A DNA stretch of 64,000 nucleotides, from NCBI RefSeq assembly GCF_000430765.1, contig NZ_KE387240.1, forward strand, positions 320,196 through 384,195, given 5' to 3'. The notes below the pieces were generated by a model. The model saw nothing but the letters and a program-made list of their open reading frames with translations. It had not been told where the DNA came from and ran no database searches. The DNA comes from Peribacillus kribbensis DSM 17871 (GTDB lineage: Bacteria > Bacillota > Bacilli > Bacillales > DSM-1321). Shown here one piece after another: positions 1 to 10,117 of this stretch; positions within the stretch are counted from its first letter, which is position 1; each line of letters starts with the position of its first letter. The position numbers and the translations under genes were made by a program.

Positions 1-555
1 CTTCATCGAATGATAAGGGAGAGGGGACTTAAAAAGAAAATTGTTTATATACCTGATCCAGTGTGCTGGACGGAGGTCCCTGAGGAAATGAAGTATTTAA
101 GAAGGCAGAGGAGCCGCTGGCACAGGGGATTATTTGAAAGCCTCTGGACGCATAGAAAGCTGACTCTTAATCCAAAGTATGGATCGATTGGGTTCATATC
201 ATTTCCTTATTTTTGGATCGTTGAATTCTTAGGTCCGATTGTGGAACTCTCAGGCTATTTATTTATGATTCTTTCCTTATTCTTCGGCGGTGTCTATATC
301 GAAATTGCCATTCTCCTATTTTTACTGTCCTGCCTCTATGGATCGATTTTTTCCATGGCGTCTGTTCTGCTGGAAGAATGGAGCTTAAGGAAATACCCGA
401 GAGTAGCCGACATTCTGAAACTGTTTCTATATTCGCTGACTGAGAGCCTTTGGTACCGCCCGCTGACAGTCTTCTGGCGTTTTGAGGGGATCATTCAGCT
501 ATTGAAGCGGGATGAGAGCTGGGGGGAAATGAAGAGGAAAGGGGTTTCTCAATGA
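1..555 (+). CDS. Family 2 glycosyltransferase, C-terminal part (cut by window edge)
   Basis: The frame is open from the first base, so the gene begins upstream; the ATG at 10 is internal. The visible part carries the QRSRWHRG form of the Q/RxxRW motif, which marks processive membrane-bound GT2 enzymes (cellulose or hyaluronan synthase type). It is followed by three to four hydrophobic segments that would form the membrane channel end. Such enzymes polymerise sugars from nucleotide-sugar donors at the inner membrane face and export the chain. The stop overlaps the next start (ATGA), so it is translationally coupled to the glycosidase-like gene, suggesting that both act on one envelope or exopolysaccharide. 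Substrate unknown. Confidence 0.8.
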   Translation, partial: LHRMIRERGLKKKIVYIPDPVCWTEVPEEMKYLRRQRSRWHRGLFESLWTHRKLTLNPKYGSIGFISFPYFWIVEFLGPIVELSGYLFMILSLFFGGVYIEIAILLFLLSCLYGSIFSMASVLLEEWSLRKYPRVADILKLFLYSLTESLWYRPLTVFWRFEGIIQLLKRDESWGEMKRKGVSQ

Positions 556-3500
556 GAAGAACATCCAGGAAGCCATTGATTTTACTTTTATACATTCTGG
601 CATTCCTCATAGCGGCTTCCAGTCCTTTTTGGCTTTGGCAGATCAAGAGAGCGCATCCGCTGAATGTCTTGATTTTAGATAAAACGGTATCTGATTCATC
701 CTATCGGGAGCATAAGGGGCTTACCTGGGTCTTGAATAATGAAAAGTATGTAAAGCCGGATGGAAAGCCTTATGACTATTCAAAGGATTACAGAGGATTT
801 CAGCCTGAGGATAAAAAAACCTATAAAACTGCAGGACTGCCGGAAAAAATGGATCAATATGATGTGATTTATCTTGCCGATCAATATGGTGTATATGACG
901 ATGATTTTTTCGGAAGAAAACAAAAAAATAATAAGCTGCTGGATGGCGGCCTAACCTCTGCTGAAACAGAGCGGCTGGAAAATACCCTGGACGAACATAA
1001 TAAAACTCTTATCGCTGAATTCAATACCTTTGCCAGTCCAACTGACCCGGAAGCCAGGGAGAGCATGTCCAATCTGCTTGGAATCGATTGGAACGGCTGG
1101 ATCGGCAGATATTTCAGTGATTTTTCCAGCCGTGAGGTGCCATCATGGGTAAAGACAAACTATCAGCAGGAAACAAAGAAGAAGTGGAAGGGAACAGGTG
1201 AAGGCTTTGTCTTTGTTCATTCGAGCGGGAAGATTCTACTCCTGACACAAAATGAGCTTACTCAAAAAGGCGGCCTGAATTTCAGTCTCTCCAAGGAAGG
1301 CAGAAAACTGGCAGGCAGCAGCCTCAAGTCTAAATACGGGTATTGGTTTGATGTCATCACTCCAAGGGCAGGTACTAAGGAGCTGGCGGGGTATTCTCTC
1401 CCCGTTAAAGAAAGTGCGAAAAAACGATTGGACGCCTATCATATCCCGGCAGAATTTCCTGCTATTGTGCAGCAGCAAAACGCCCGCTATAATTCTTTTT
1501 ACTTTGCGGGGGATTATGCGGATGAGAAAGAAATACCTGAGATTTATCAGACAAGGGGAATATCTGATTGGAGGATGCATTTCGGCAATGCAGGCTCCTT
1601 TTATTGGAAGTCCTACGTCCCTTTTATGAAAGCTGTATTAAAGAATGGACTGAAAAAAACAGCCGGGCAGGAGCCGGTCGAGACAGCCAGCAGGAAAGGC
1701 GTGTTATACAATTCTAAAACAGGCGCCTCAAAGCTTGAAATCTATAAATCTGGGAAATGGCAGAATATCACCATAAAGGGAGTAAATATGGGGATCGCTA
1801 AGCCAGGCTACTTTCCGGGGGAGACGGCAATAACCAAAGCGGAATATTACCGCTGGTTTGAACAGATCGGAAATATGAATGCCAATGCCATACGGGTGTA
1901 TACTCTTCATCCGCCGGCTTTCTATGAAGCCTTTTATGAATATAACAGGCGAGCCAAAAAACCATTATACCTCTTTCATGGTATCTGGATAGAAGAAGAA
2001 AAGCTGGTGAAGACCCAGAACATCTTCGCAGATGGGCAAACCCGGCAATTCGAAGAAAATATCCGTCAAATTATGGACGCTGTCCATGGAAGGGCCAGCA
2101 TATCACCGCGGGCCGGGCATGCTTCCGGTGAATACAAATATGATATTTCGAAGTATGTAATCGGCTATATCCTCGGAATTGAATGGGATCCTGATGCGGT
2201 CCATTCAACGAATCAAAAAAATCACGGCATGAAGGATTTCAAAGGAACATACTTCAGTTCCCGGAATGCATCCCCGTTTGAAATCTGGATGTCGCAGATG
2301 ATGAATTATACAGCGGACTATGAAGAAAAACAGTATAAATGGCAGCATTCGCTAAGCTTTACCAACTGGGTCACTACAGACCTGCTCCACCACCCTGCGG
2401 AGCCGTCCAAAAAAGAGGATATGGTATCGGTCGATCCCAACCATATCGTAAAGGAACCCGAGTTTAATGCCGGGATGTTTGCGTCTTATCATGTTTATCC
2501 TTACTACCCGGATTTTTTGAATTACGAAGAAAAATACGTGACCTATAAGGACAAGGATGGGAATTTAAACAATTACGAAGGATATCTGGCCGATCTAATC
2601 TCCAAGCACAACATGCCTGTACTTGTGGCCGAATTCGGAGTGCCGGCCTCGCGCGGGCTTACCCATGAAAATGCAGAAGGCATGAATCAGGGAAATCATT
2701 CAGAAAAAGAGCAGGGAGAAATCGATAAGAGGCTTTTCAACTCCATTATCAGGACGGGCTCTGCGGGAGGACTTGTTTTCACCTGGCAGGACGAGTGGTT
2801 CAAAAGGACCTGGAATACGATGGATGTGGATGATCCTGATCGGCGGCCGTACTGGAATAATGCCCAGACCAATGAGCAGCATTTTGGTCTCCTCGGTTTT
2901 GAGCCGGGTACGCCGGACAGTTCCATTTATATAGATGGAAGCAGGGAAGATTGGCAGAGGCTCGGACCGAAAGCCAGCACATATGGCAGCCGCAAAGAAC
3001 CATTGCAGATGTATTCAGATGAAGGCTATCTATACATCGGCAAAACATTGAGCAGGCCGATCAATTTTAAAAAGGAAAAGCTTTATTTCCTTTTCGATAC
3101 AATCCCTGGACAGGGAAAGACGAAGATAAGGTTCGGGGATAGCACGGGCACCACCGTAAATGGAGTGGATTTTATGGCTGAAATTGACAGCGGGGGAGAG
3201 GCGCGTTTACTCGTGGATAGCTATTACGACTCGTTTTATTACCAATACGGCCATCTTTTGCACATGATTCCTCAAGCTTCTTATGCAGGACAAAAAGATA
3301 ATGAGATCTTTCATAAAATCAGGCTTGCTTTAAATAAAGAATTAGTGATCCCGGATCGAAATCTGCGTGTTCCGTTTAAATCCTACGAAGCGGGAAAGCT
3401 TCAATTCGGAAACGGAAATCCTGCAAGTAAAGATTTCGATTCCCTGACCGATATCAACATTAGCCGAGATAAGAAATTCTTAGAAATGAGGATTCCCTGG

Positions 3501-3755
3501 GCCTTGCTTAATGTAAAGGATCCGAGTACGAAAGAAGTGATGGGGGATATGTGGAAAGATGGCCTGGCAGCAAAAAAGACCATAAAAGAAATTAAAGTCT
3601 CAGAAGCGGCCGCATCCCAACAGCCTGATATGCGGGAATCCCCTGTGAATCCAGCATTTTATTCTTATAGCTGGAATGAGTGGGAACAGCCGGCATATTA
3701 TGAACGGCTTAAGGATTCCTACTATATCATGAAGGAAGCTTATTCAGAGAGATAA
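552..3755 (+). CDS. Large membrane-anchored glycosidase-like protein
   Basis: A protein of 1067 residues with an N-terminal hydrophobic anchor (about residues 8-30) and a long extracytoplasmic part. Residues about 35-300 look like an amidotransferase-like alpha/beta fold. Residues about 400-760 resemble a clan GH-A TIM barrel: an NANAIRVYTLHPP strand, a candidate acid/base E544 in GIEWDP and a candidate nucleophile E694 in VAEFGVPAS. Residues about 800-1060 look like a beta-sandwich carbohydrate-binding module. A ribosome binding site (AAAGGGG) precedes the ATG, which overlaps the upstream glycosyltransferase stop. Inference: it trims or remodels the polysaccharide made by that transferase. 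The fold calls rest on motif reading only; the exact GH family is not recognised. Confidence 0.6.
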   Translation: MRRTSRKPLILLLYILAFLIAASSPFWLWQIKRAHPLNVLILDKTVSDSSYREHKGLTWVLNNEKYVKPDGKPYDYSKDYRGFQPEDKKTYKTAGLPEKMDQYDVIYLADQYGVYDDDFFGRKQKNNKLLDGGLTSAETERLENTLDEHNKTLIAEFNTFASPTDPEARESMSNLLGIDWNGWIGRYFSDFSSREVPSWVKTNYQQETKKKWKGTGEGFVFVHSSGKILLLTQNELTQKGGLNFSLSKEGRKLAGSSLKSKYGYWFDVITPRAGTKELAGYSLPVKESAKKRLDAYHIPAEFPAIVQQQNARYNSFYFAGDYADEKEIPEIYQTRGISDWRMHFGNAGSFYWKSYVPFMKAVLKNGLKKTAGQEPVETASRKGVLYNSKTGASKLEIYKSGKWQNITIKGVNMGIAKPGYFPGETAITKAEYYRWFEQIGNMNANAIRVYTLHPPAFYEAFYEYNRRAKKPLYLFHGIWIEEEKLVKTQNIFADGQTRQFEENIRQIMDAVHGRASISPRAGHASGEYKYDISKYVIGYILGIEWDPDAVHSTNQKNHGMKDFKGTYFSSRNASPFEIWMSQMMNYTADYEEKQYKWQHSLSFTNWVTTDLLHHPAEPSKKEDMVSVDPNHIVKEPEFNAGMFASYHVYPYYPDFLNYEEKYVTYKDKDGNLNNYEGYLADLISKHNMPVLVAEFGVPASRGLTHENAEGMNQGNHSEKEQGEIDKRLFNSIIRTGSAGGLVFTWQDEWFKRTWNTMDVDDPDRRPYWNNAQTNEQHFGLLGFEPGTPDSSIYIDGSREDWQRLGPKASTYGSRKEPLQMYSDEGYLYIGKTLSRPINFKKEKLYFLFDTIPGQGKTKIRFGDSTGTTVNGVDFMAEIDSGGEARLLVDSYYDSFYYQYGHLLHMIPQASYAGQKDNEIFHKIRLALNKELVIPDRNLRVPFKSYEAGKLQFGNGNPASKDFDSLTDINISRDKKFLEMRIPWALLNVKDPSTKEVMGDMWKDGLAAKKTIKEIKVSEAAASQQPDMRESPVNPAFYSYSWNEWEQPAYYERLKDSYYIMKEAYSER

Positions 3756-3780
3756 CAGACAAAGAGGAAGGGGAAACAGC

Positions 3781-4149
3781 ATGAAACGGATTTTGCTTGC
3801 AGAGGATGAAGAAGTCCTGAGGATGCTAATTGTTGATGCACTTGAGGATTCAGATTTTTTGATCGATGAAGCAGCAGATGGAGGAGAGGCGCTGAGGCTA
3901 TTTAAGATAAACGAATATGATCTTGTCATTCTGGATTATATGATGCCGGTATACAGCGGATTGGAGGTCATCGAAAAGATCAGGAAGGAATTTAGAAACG
4001 ACAAGACGAAAATTATGATGCTTTCTGCAAAAAGCCAGCAGTATGAGCAGGAACGGATTCTTGAAGCAGGAGCAAATTATTTTATGGCCAAGCCCTTCAG
4101 TCCATTAAAGCTGATTGAAAAAATAGAGGAAATTGCAGATGAAGCATAA
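3781..4149 (+). CDS. Stand-alone response regulator receiver domain
   Basis: A CheY-like protein of 122 residues with no output domain. The acidic pocket is E8/D9, the phospho-acceptor is D52 in VILDYMMP, the switch Ser is S82 and the conserved Lys is K104 in MAKPF. A strong site (GAGGAAGGGG) precedes the ATG, 25 bases after the glycosidase-like gene. The 3' end overlaps the hybrid kinase gene, so kinase and receiver are made together. It probably shuttles phosphate in a phosphorelay or acts by protein contact on the polysaccharide machinery; that role is inferred from position. Confidence 0.9.
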   Translation: MKRILLAEDEEVLRMLIVDALEDSDFLIDEAADGGEALRLFKINEYDLVILDYMMPVYSGLEVIEKIRKEFRNDKTKIMMLSAKSQQYEQERILEAGANYFMAKPFSPLKLIEKIEEIADEA

Positions 4150-7012
4150 GCATCCTTTTAAGAAGAGTCTATCACGCCAATTTGCCGTTCTGATGGCGGG
4201 GTTTTTAGCGTTTTTCATTGCAGGCTCAAGCCTTCTGCTTTTTTTTCAAAGCTATTTGAACAGTCGTTTCAATGCCGATCGAGATAAGCTGGTTTATCTT
4301 GAAAAGCGCTCGGTCGAAATCAACCGTGCGTTTAACAAAGCTTTCTTTGATGTAAGGGGATACCTTGCCCTGGATAATGAATCCCTGCTGCAGAGCGCGC
4401 AGGCACAGGAAGCCATCATTCATAACTTGTCCCGGCAGGTGAAGCAGGCGGCTTTAACATCAGAGGATAATAGTATGGCTCATTCTATTGATGATTTTTC
4501 CGTCTATTATTTTAAGGAAACCCTCCCCAAGGTTGTGAAGGACGTGAACTTGGGGAGAAAGGATCTGGTAAAAAAACTGGCAGCTTCGACAAGCACAGCC
4601 AAAGTAAACTCCTTTCAGAATTCATTGGACCAGTATCAAAAAAATGTGAATAACCGTCTGGATAACCGAGTTAAGGATCTTATGGCAAGCCAGAGAAACC
4701 TTCAGGTAGTTTTTATCATTTTTATGGTGATTGTCCTTCTGGCAGTGTATCTTATTCTCCGCATCATGTTTAAAAGTGCGGGCAGGCCGCTTGCCTTTCT
4801 TGCTGAGTCTGCTAATGAAATTGCTGCGGGCAGAGAAGCAGAGCTTTCTGTTGTGAACAGAGAGGATGAAATAGGCGCTCTCAGTGCCGCCTTTAAAAAA
4901 ATGGTACTGTCCCTTCAGGATAAAGAGAAGGATCTTCTTGCCCAGAATGAGGAACTGTCTGCCCAGCAGGATGAATTACATGCCCAGCAGGATGAACTGC
5001 AGCATACACTTGATATTTTAAGGCAGAATGAAATGAACCTGAACAGACGCAACCAGCTTATCCATCAGATATCCAACAGTCTGGATAAAGAGGAAGTCCT
5101 CCGCAGCATTGTGAAATCCATGTGCCAATTAATTTCTGCAGACAAGGGGATCATCACTCTGCTTGACTCAAGTGAATATGCATCATTTGGTGTTTCGGAT
5201 AGAGGCGTCAGTCAATTCAGGGAGAATATTTATAATGGCTTGAATGACAGGCTTCTGTCCTCAAGGGAAATCTATACGATTAAGAGGGAACAGGAGCCAG
5301 CTGAAAAAGGGTTTCACGATGAAATATTCTATATCTATGATTTATATCTTCCTGTCATATCTTCAGAAAATACCGTGATGGCCATTATGGTGTTCAGCAG
5401 GTTTGGCTCTCCCTTCCTCCAGGAACAGCGGGCTGAGTTTACGGCTCTGGCCAAGCAGATTGGTCTATCCCTGGAAAAAATCAATATATATGAAAAATCA
5501 GAGAAAGATCGGCGTCTTAATCAGGACATTATTGATTCTGTACAGGAAGGGATTCAGCTCCTCGATCAGAAGGGAAATATCGTTCAAATCAATAGACAGC
5601 TGGCAGAACGCTTTTTCCCAAAAACAGAGCAAGAGGGATTATTATGGGAAAAATGGACGGAATTATTTGAAGCAGAAGTCGAGGACTTCCCCGGCTTTCT
5701 GGCATTCCTTCAAAATTCGTTAAAATGCGAGAATCAAGGGGAAAACGAGGGGAATTCCTTCACTTATAGAGTGAAAGACAACAGTCAGGTTATCAAGGTT
5801 TACTGTGAAAATGTCTTTCATAACAGAATGAAAGTAGGGACGGTCCTTGTCCACAGAGATATCACAAGAGAATTTGAGATTGATAAGATGAAGTCAGAAT
5901 TTGTCAGTACGGTGAGCCATGAATTGCGGACACCGCTTGCGAGCGTGCTTGGCTTTACAGAGCTGCTGTTAAATCGGACTCTTAAGCCGGAGAGGCAGAA
6001 GAAATACCTGACAACCATTTATCAAGAGGCAGAACGGCTAACCTCCCTAATTAATGACTTCCTTGATGTCCAGAGAATGGAGTCCGGGAGTCAAACCTAT
6101 GAAATGAAATATACTGAAATTGATCCGATTCTGATGAAAGTGATCGAACACCAAAAGATCGGCATTTCTTCCATGATTGATATTGTTCTCGAGCTGGACA
6201 GCGTGAAAAAGCATGCAGTATTTTGTGATCCGGGAAAAATCGAACAAGTCTTCACCAATTTACTGAGCAATGCTGTGAAATACAGTCCAAATGGAGGGAG
6301 GATTACAGTTTCTGTCCACCAGGACTTGAAGAAGCTCGTGATAGAGGTTAAAGATGAAGGGTTGGGAATTCCCGAAGAAGCCATTGATAAACTGTTCCAG
6401 AAATTTTACCGGATAGATAATAGTGATAGAAGAAAAATTGGCGGTACAGGCCTTGGCCTTGCTATTGTAAATGAAATTGTCAAAGCCCATCGAGGGGAAA
6501 TCAGTGTGGAATCAGAATATGGGCGAGGCAGCCTGTTCAGGGTGTCACTCCCTCTTGCAGCCGGCGAATCAGATACCGGGGAAGACGGAACACATATAGA
6601 GAGCGCCAAAGAAACAATACAGGTCATGCTGATCGAGGATGACAAAAGCCTTGCTGAGCTGCTGAGAGAAGAACTGCTCCAAAAAGGGATGAATGTCCGG
6701 AGCTTTACGAACGGAGAAGCAGCGCTGTCTGCATTAAGGGAACACATTCCTGATGCGATTGTACTGGATATTATGCTGGAGAAAGGTTCCATCGATGGAT
6801 GGACTTTTATGAAAACCCTAAAAAAGAACTCCGCGTATACAGATATTCCGATATTTGTTTCTTCGGCTCTTGAAGAGAAAGAAAAGGGGATATCACATGG
6901 TGCCAAGGACTATCTAATAAAGCCTTATAAGCTTAGCCAGCTCTCTTCCACCATTATGAAGTCTTTAGAGGAAAACGGAACCCGGGGACTGATCCATATA
7001 CCAGAAAACTAG
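4139..7012 (+). CDS. Membrane hybrid sensor histidine kinase (HAMP-GAF-PAS-HisKA-HATPase-REC)
   Basis: Start chosen at ATG 4139, eight bases after GAGGA; a TTG at 4133 is in frame but worse placed. The protein has about 957 residues. Order: TM1 near residues 15-38, an extracytoplasmic helical sensor of CHASE3 type, TM2 near 190-212, HAMP, a Gln/Glu-rich coiled coil with AQQDEL repeats, a GAF-like region (about 305-450), a PAS region (about 470-580), HisKA with phospho-acceptor H594 in VSHELRTP, an ATPase domain (NLLSNAVKYSP, DEGLGIP, GGTGLGLAIV) and a C-terminal receiver with D877. It overlaps the receiver gene upstream and closes the operon before a terminator. The signal sensed is unknown. 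Confidence 0.92.
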   Translation: MKHKHPFKKSLSRQFAVLMAGFLAFFIAGSSLLLFFQSYLNSRFNADRDKLVYLEKRSVEINRAFNKAFFDVRGYLALDNESLLQSAQAQEAIIHNLSRQVKQAALTSEDNSMAHSIDDFSVYYFKETLPKVVKDVNLGRKDLVKKLAASTSTAKVNSFQNSLDQYQKNVNNRLDNRVKDLMASQRNLQVVFIIFMVIVLLAVYLILRIMFKSAGRPLAFLAESANEIAAGREAELSVVNREDEIGALSAAFKKMVLSLQDKEKDLLAQNEELSAQQDELHAQQDELQHTLDILRQNEMNLNRRNQLIHQISNSLDKEEVLRSIVKSMCQLISADKGIITLLDSSEYASFGVSDRGVSQFRENIYNGLNDRLLSSREIYTIKREQEPAEKGFHDEIFYIYDLYLPVISSENTVMAIMVFSRFGSPFLQEQRAEFTALAKQIGLSLEKINIYEKSEKDRRLNQDIIDSVQEGIQLLDQKGNIVQINRQLAERFFPKTEQEGLLWEKWTELFEAEVEDFPGFLAFLQNSLKCENQGENEGNSFTYRVKDNSQVIKVYCENVFHNRMKVGTVLVHRDITREFEIDKMKSEFVSTVSHELRTPLASVLGFTELLLNRTLKPERQKKYLTTIYQEAERLTSLINDFLDVQRMESGSQTYEMKYTEIDPILMKVIEHQKIGISSMIDIVLELDSVKKHAVFCDPGKIEQVFTNLLSNAVKYSPNGGRITVSVHQDLKKLVIEVKDEGLGIPEEAIDKLFQKFYRIDNSDRRKIGGTGLGLAIVNEIVKAHRGEISVESEYGRGSLFRVSLPLAAGESDTGEDGTHIESAKETIQVMLIEDDKSLAELLREELLQKGMNVRSFTNGEAALSALREHIPDAIVLDIMLEKGSIDGWTFMKTLKKNSAYTDIPIFVSSALEEKEKGISHGAKDYLIKPYKLSQLSSTIMKSLEENGTRGLIHIPEN

Positions 7013-7025
7013 CAGGTCCAGTTGA

Positions 7026-7062
7026 AAAACCCGTCCTTGGAATACCTAAGGACGGGTTTTCG
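7026..7062. terminator. Bidirectional rho-independent terminator
   Basis: A 13-bp perfect stem (AAAACCCGTCCTT with AAGGACGGGTTTT, loop 7039-7047) lies between the convergent kinase and alaX-like genes. The flanking A and T runs suit termination in both directions. Confidence 0.9.
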
Positions 7063-8241
7063 TTACCTCAGAAGAGCTGCCTCTGAAAGTGCTTCTCTCA
7101 GCTGGGAGATAAAGGCCTCCATATCCTCTTTGGCTGAAAAAGTAGCCTGCGCCTGAATATCGCTGCCTCCGCCTTTGCCAGAAAGAGAGGACAGAGAAGC
7201 TTTGAACCACTTTCCTGCTTGGAAATCGAGCCCAGATGGCAGGACGGCTGCTGTTCTTCGTTCGGGAATATTGATTAAGATGACTGGTTTATTGATTTTT
7301 TCAGCTATGGAGCGTCCGAGCTGCTGAGCTTCTTTTAGATTTAGTTCCGTTTCAAGCTCGATGACAGTCCCTTGCTGTTCTTTGGTGATTTGTTCAATCA
7401 AATAGTGCTGGTTTTCCTTCACCAGTGCATCGCTGCGTTCTCGGAGAACGGTTAATTCTTCTTCCAGTTTTTCCGTTCGTCCTGCGATACCCTGGATATT
7501 TGTACTGAATTTAGAAGCTAATCCTGTTGTAACCTGATGGAGTTCCTGAAAATAGGAAAATGCTCTTCTGCCACAGAGAAAGTATACCCGCGTTTTTCCC
7601 TTATACTTCTCCGTTTTCACAATCTTGATCATGCCGATCTGTGAGGTTCCCTGCACATGAGTGCCGCAGCAGGCAGAAACGTCAATTCCCGTCATATCCA
7701 CGATACGGATATCTTCTGTCACTTTAGGAAGCTTTCTCAATGGCAGCTGCTTCAGCTCTTCTTCATTTACATAAAACGTCGTGATACGTCTGTTTTCCTG
7801 GATGAGCTGATAAGCCCTGTTTTCCACCTGCAGGAGCTGCTCCGATCCAAGCCCCGGGGTATCAAGGTCAATCGTTACCGTTTCCTCTCCCAGATGAAAA
7901 CTCAGAGTTGGTATATCGAATAGCTCCATAAAGACAGCCGAAAGAAGATGCTGTCCTGAATGGTGCTGGGTATGGTCCAAACGCCTGGCGGGATCTATTT
8001 TACAGTGTACCTCCATCTGCTTTGGCCTTGATAAAACTTTATGATAAACGGCATTGCCGCGCTCAGTGGCATCCAGCATTCTCAAATCGCCTATATATCC
8101 AAGATCGGAAGGCTGTCCTCCTCCTTCAGGATAAAAGGCGGTTTCTTTCAGCTGAACCAGGAAATGATCTCCCTCCTCGACGACTTCAGTGATGACTGTA
8201 TCCCATTCATATACTTCCGGATTTGTATAATATAATTTCAC
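7063..8241 (-). CDS. AlaX-type alanyl-tRNA editing protein with DHHA1 domain
   Basis: A protein of 392 residues related to the editing half of alanyl-tRNA synthetase. It removes wrongly attached serine or glycine from tRNA-Ala in the cytoplasm. The zinc ligands are visible: H94 and H98 in HHSGQHLL, and C191/C192 with H195 in CCGTHV. The C-terminus has the glycine-rich GKGGGSD signature of DHHA1, making it a long AlaX form. The start is GTG (8239-8241), with a GAGGA site rather far upstream (about 13 bases). No aminoacylation domain is present, so it is a trans-editing factor and not AlaRS. Confidence 0.9.
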   Translation of the reverse strand: MKLYYTNPEVYEWDTVITEVVEEGDHFLVQLKETAFYPEGGGQPSDLGYIGDLRMLDATERGNAVYHKVLSRPKQMEVHCKIDPARRLDHTQHHSGQHLLSAVFMELFDIPTLSFHLGEETVTIDLDTPGLGSEQLLQVENRAYQLIQENRRITTFYVNEEELKQLPLRKLPKVTEDIRIVDMTGIDVSACCGTHVQGTSQIGMIKIVKTEKYKGKTRVYFLCGRRAFSYFQELHQVTTGLASKFSTNIQGIAGRTEKLEEELTVLRERSDALVKENQHYLIEQITKEQQGTVIELETELNLKEAQQLGRSIAEKINKPVILINIPERRTAAVLPSGLDFQAGKWFKASLSSLSGKGGGSDIQAQATFSAKEDMEAFISQLREALSEAALLR

Positions 8242-8483
8242 TGTGATATTTCATTCCTCTTTTCATTCATAGTTCAATCTACACCTAGAATATCAGAAGA
8301 GAATTTGATTTACTACAATATTGGGATATGTGCTCCGGTCTAAGAAAAAGGGTTCTATGAACATAATAGGTATATGGGAGTTGTTTACATTTTTTATGGA
8401 TTTTTCCCAAACATCGCATAGCAGGAGTTTATATAATACTCATAGAAATGGTTTTAAATATGAAAATAAGGTGAGGTGTGTAT

Positions 8484-8963
8484 ATGAAAAGGACTTTGAT
8501 CTTTGTTTTTCTGGCAGCGGCGGTACTTCTCGTTGGATGGATAGGATTCTCTTCAAAATCTGATTCCGTTCAATGGTTCGAAACCGAGCAACAGGCGATT
8601 AACTACGGTGTGAAGGAAGAAGATATACAATCAGATGATATTTTAGGGAAACCTAAAGTGAACGGGGAAACATTTGTTATCTATAAGTTTCGCTCAGATG
8701 GGGACCTGGGTGTGGGAACGGCTAATCTAGTGAAGAAAAATCATAAGTATAGCTGGCAGCCAACTAAGCCTAAAGTCATTGTAAAAACGAAAGGCGGCAG
8801 AGCGACTGCAGCAAGTACAACACTTGAAAGTGTGTCAGGTAAGAAGTTTACTTTTTATGCGGGTATTGCTAATGAATCGCCCAATTACGGAAACCTGACT
8901 TTCGACCCAATTGTGGATTCAGCATCACACATTTATTATTTCTTAGAACCTAGCAATTTTTAA
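8484..8963 (+). CDS. Small membrane-anchored or secreted protein, unknown function
   Basis: About 159 residues. Start chosen at ATG 8484, seven bases after AAGGTGAGG; an in-frame GTG lies at 8478. An N-terminal hydrophobic segment (about residues 4-20) is followed by a polar domain predicted to face outside. No family recognised and no catalytic motif seen. It is a single gene between divergent alaX-like and downstream aminopeptidase genes. Confidence 0.7.
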   Translation: MKRTLIFVFLAAAVLLVGWIGFSSKSDSVQWFETEQQAINYGVKEEDIQSDDILGKPKVNGETFVIYKFRSDGDLGVGTANLVKKNHKYSWQPTKPKVIVKTKGGRATAASTTLESVSGKKFTFYAGIANESPNYGNLTFDPIVDSASHIYYFLEPSNF

Positions 8964-9017
8964 TTTTCATAATAATGCTATAAACTAAAAATGAAGCTAT
9001 ATAGAAGGAGAATTGTA

Positions 9018-10067
9018 ATGAAGAATCTGCTTAATGAAAAGGAACTATTAAACCATATTAAAGATTTGACAGCGATTCCTTCCCCATCCGGGTATGCGGA
9101 GGAAGCCATAGCGCATGCTGGACGGTTTTTGGAGGAAATAGGGGTTGAGTACAAAATTGCGAATAAAGGTGCCTTGATTGCAACAATTCAGGGAAAGGAT
9201 ACTAACAGGCACAGGCTGTTGACCGCACATGTGGATACTTTAGGTGCAATAGTTAAAGAAATTAAATCAAGCGGAAGGCTGAAGCTGACCATGGTAGGAG
9301 GCTTCCACTGGAATGCGGTGGAAGGGGAATACTGTACCATACATACCGCAGAAGGAAAAACGTATACCGGAACGATTCTGCTCCATCAGACCGCCGTCCA
9401 TGTATACCGTAATTCCGGGGAAGTTAAACGGGATGAAGATTCCATCGAGGTAAGAATTGATGAAGTGGTAAAATCGAAGGAAGAGACGGAGAATCTGGGC
9501 ATATCGGTAGGAGACTTTGTTTCTTTCAACCCAAGAACAGAAGTTACGGAAAGCGGCTTTATCAAATCCCGCCATCTGGATGATAAAGCAAGTGTCGGGA
9601 TCCTGCTGCATATCATGGATGTCGTCAAGAAAAACAGCATTGATCTGCCATATACCACCCATTTCCTAATTTCTAATAATGAGGAGATCGGCTTTGGTGG
9701 AAACTCCAATATTACTCCGGAAACCGTCGAATATCTGGCGGTGGATATGGGGGCGATTGGAGACGGACAGGCAACGGATGAATACAGTGTGTCGATTTGT
9801 GCAAAAGATTCGAGCGGCCCGTATCATTACCGCTTGAGACAGCATCTGGTGGAACTGTCCAAAACCCATGATATTGATTACAGAGTGGATATTTATCCAT
9901 ATTACAGCTCAGATGCTTCAGCAGCTATCAGGGCAGGCTATGATATCGTACATGGATTGATAGGGCCGGGAATCGATGCTTCCCACGCCTATGAAAGGAC
10001 CCATATCTCCTCTCTTATCGATACTGGGGCGCTTGTGCTGGCTTACATCCAATCCGATTTGGTATAA
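9018..10067 (+). CDS. M42 family metallopeptidase (YhfE/YtoP type aminopeptidase)
   Basis: About 349 residues. Start at ATG 9018, seven bases after AGAAGGAGA; the upstream ATG at 8991 has no such site. M42 enzymes are cytoplasmic dinuclear zinc or cobalt aminopeptidases that form large tetrahedral assemblies and trim peptides. The metal and catalytic motifs are all present: AHVDTLG, HLDDKASVGI, NNEEIGFGG, VDMGAIGDG and a final histidine in SHAYERTH. Older annotations call this family endoglucanase M. Single gene ending at a strong terminator. Confidence 0.92.
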   Translation: MKNLLNEKELLNHIKDLTAIPSPSGYAEEAIAHAGRFLEEIGVEYKIANKGALIATIQGKDTNRHRLLTAHVDTLGAIVKEIKSSGRLKLTMVGGFHWNAVEGEYCTIHTAEGKTYTGTILLHQTAVHVYRNSGEVKRDEDSIEVRIDEVVKSKEETENLGISVGDFVSFNPRTEVTESGFIKSRHLDDKASVGILLHIMDVVKKNSIDLPYTTHFLISNNEEIGFGGNSNITPETVEYLAVDMGAIGDGQATDEYSVSICAKDSSGPYHYRLRQHLVELSKTHDIDYRVDIYPYYSSDASAAIRAGYDIVHGLIGPGIDASHAYERTHISSLIDTGALVLAYIQSDLV

Positions 10068-10117
10068 GTCACCCACATACAATTTATAGAAGAAGGAACG
10101 TGCAGGTTTGATGTAAT

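Noticed and set aside
6406..6906. 166-codon minus-strand frame inside the histidine kinase gene
   Set aside because: Antisense to a well-conserved ATPase domain, no ribosome binding site, and Ser-rich composition typical of a shadow frame.
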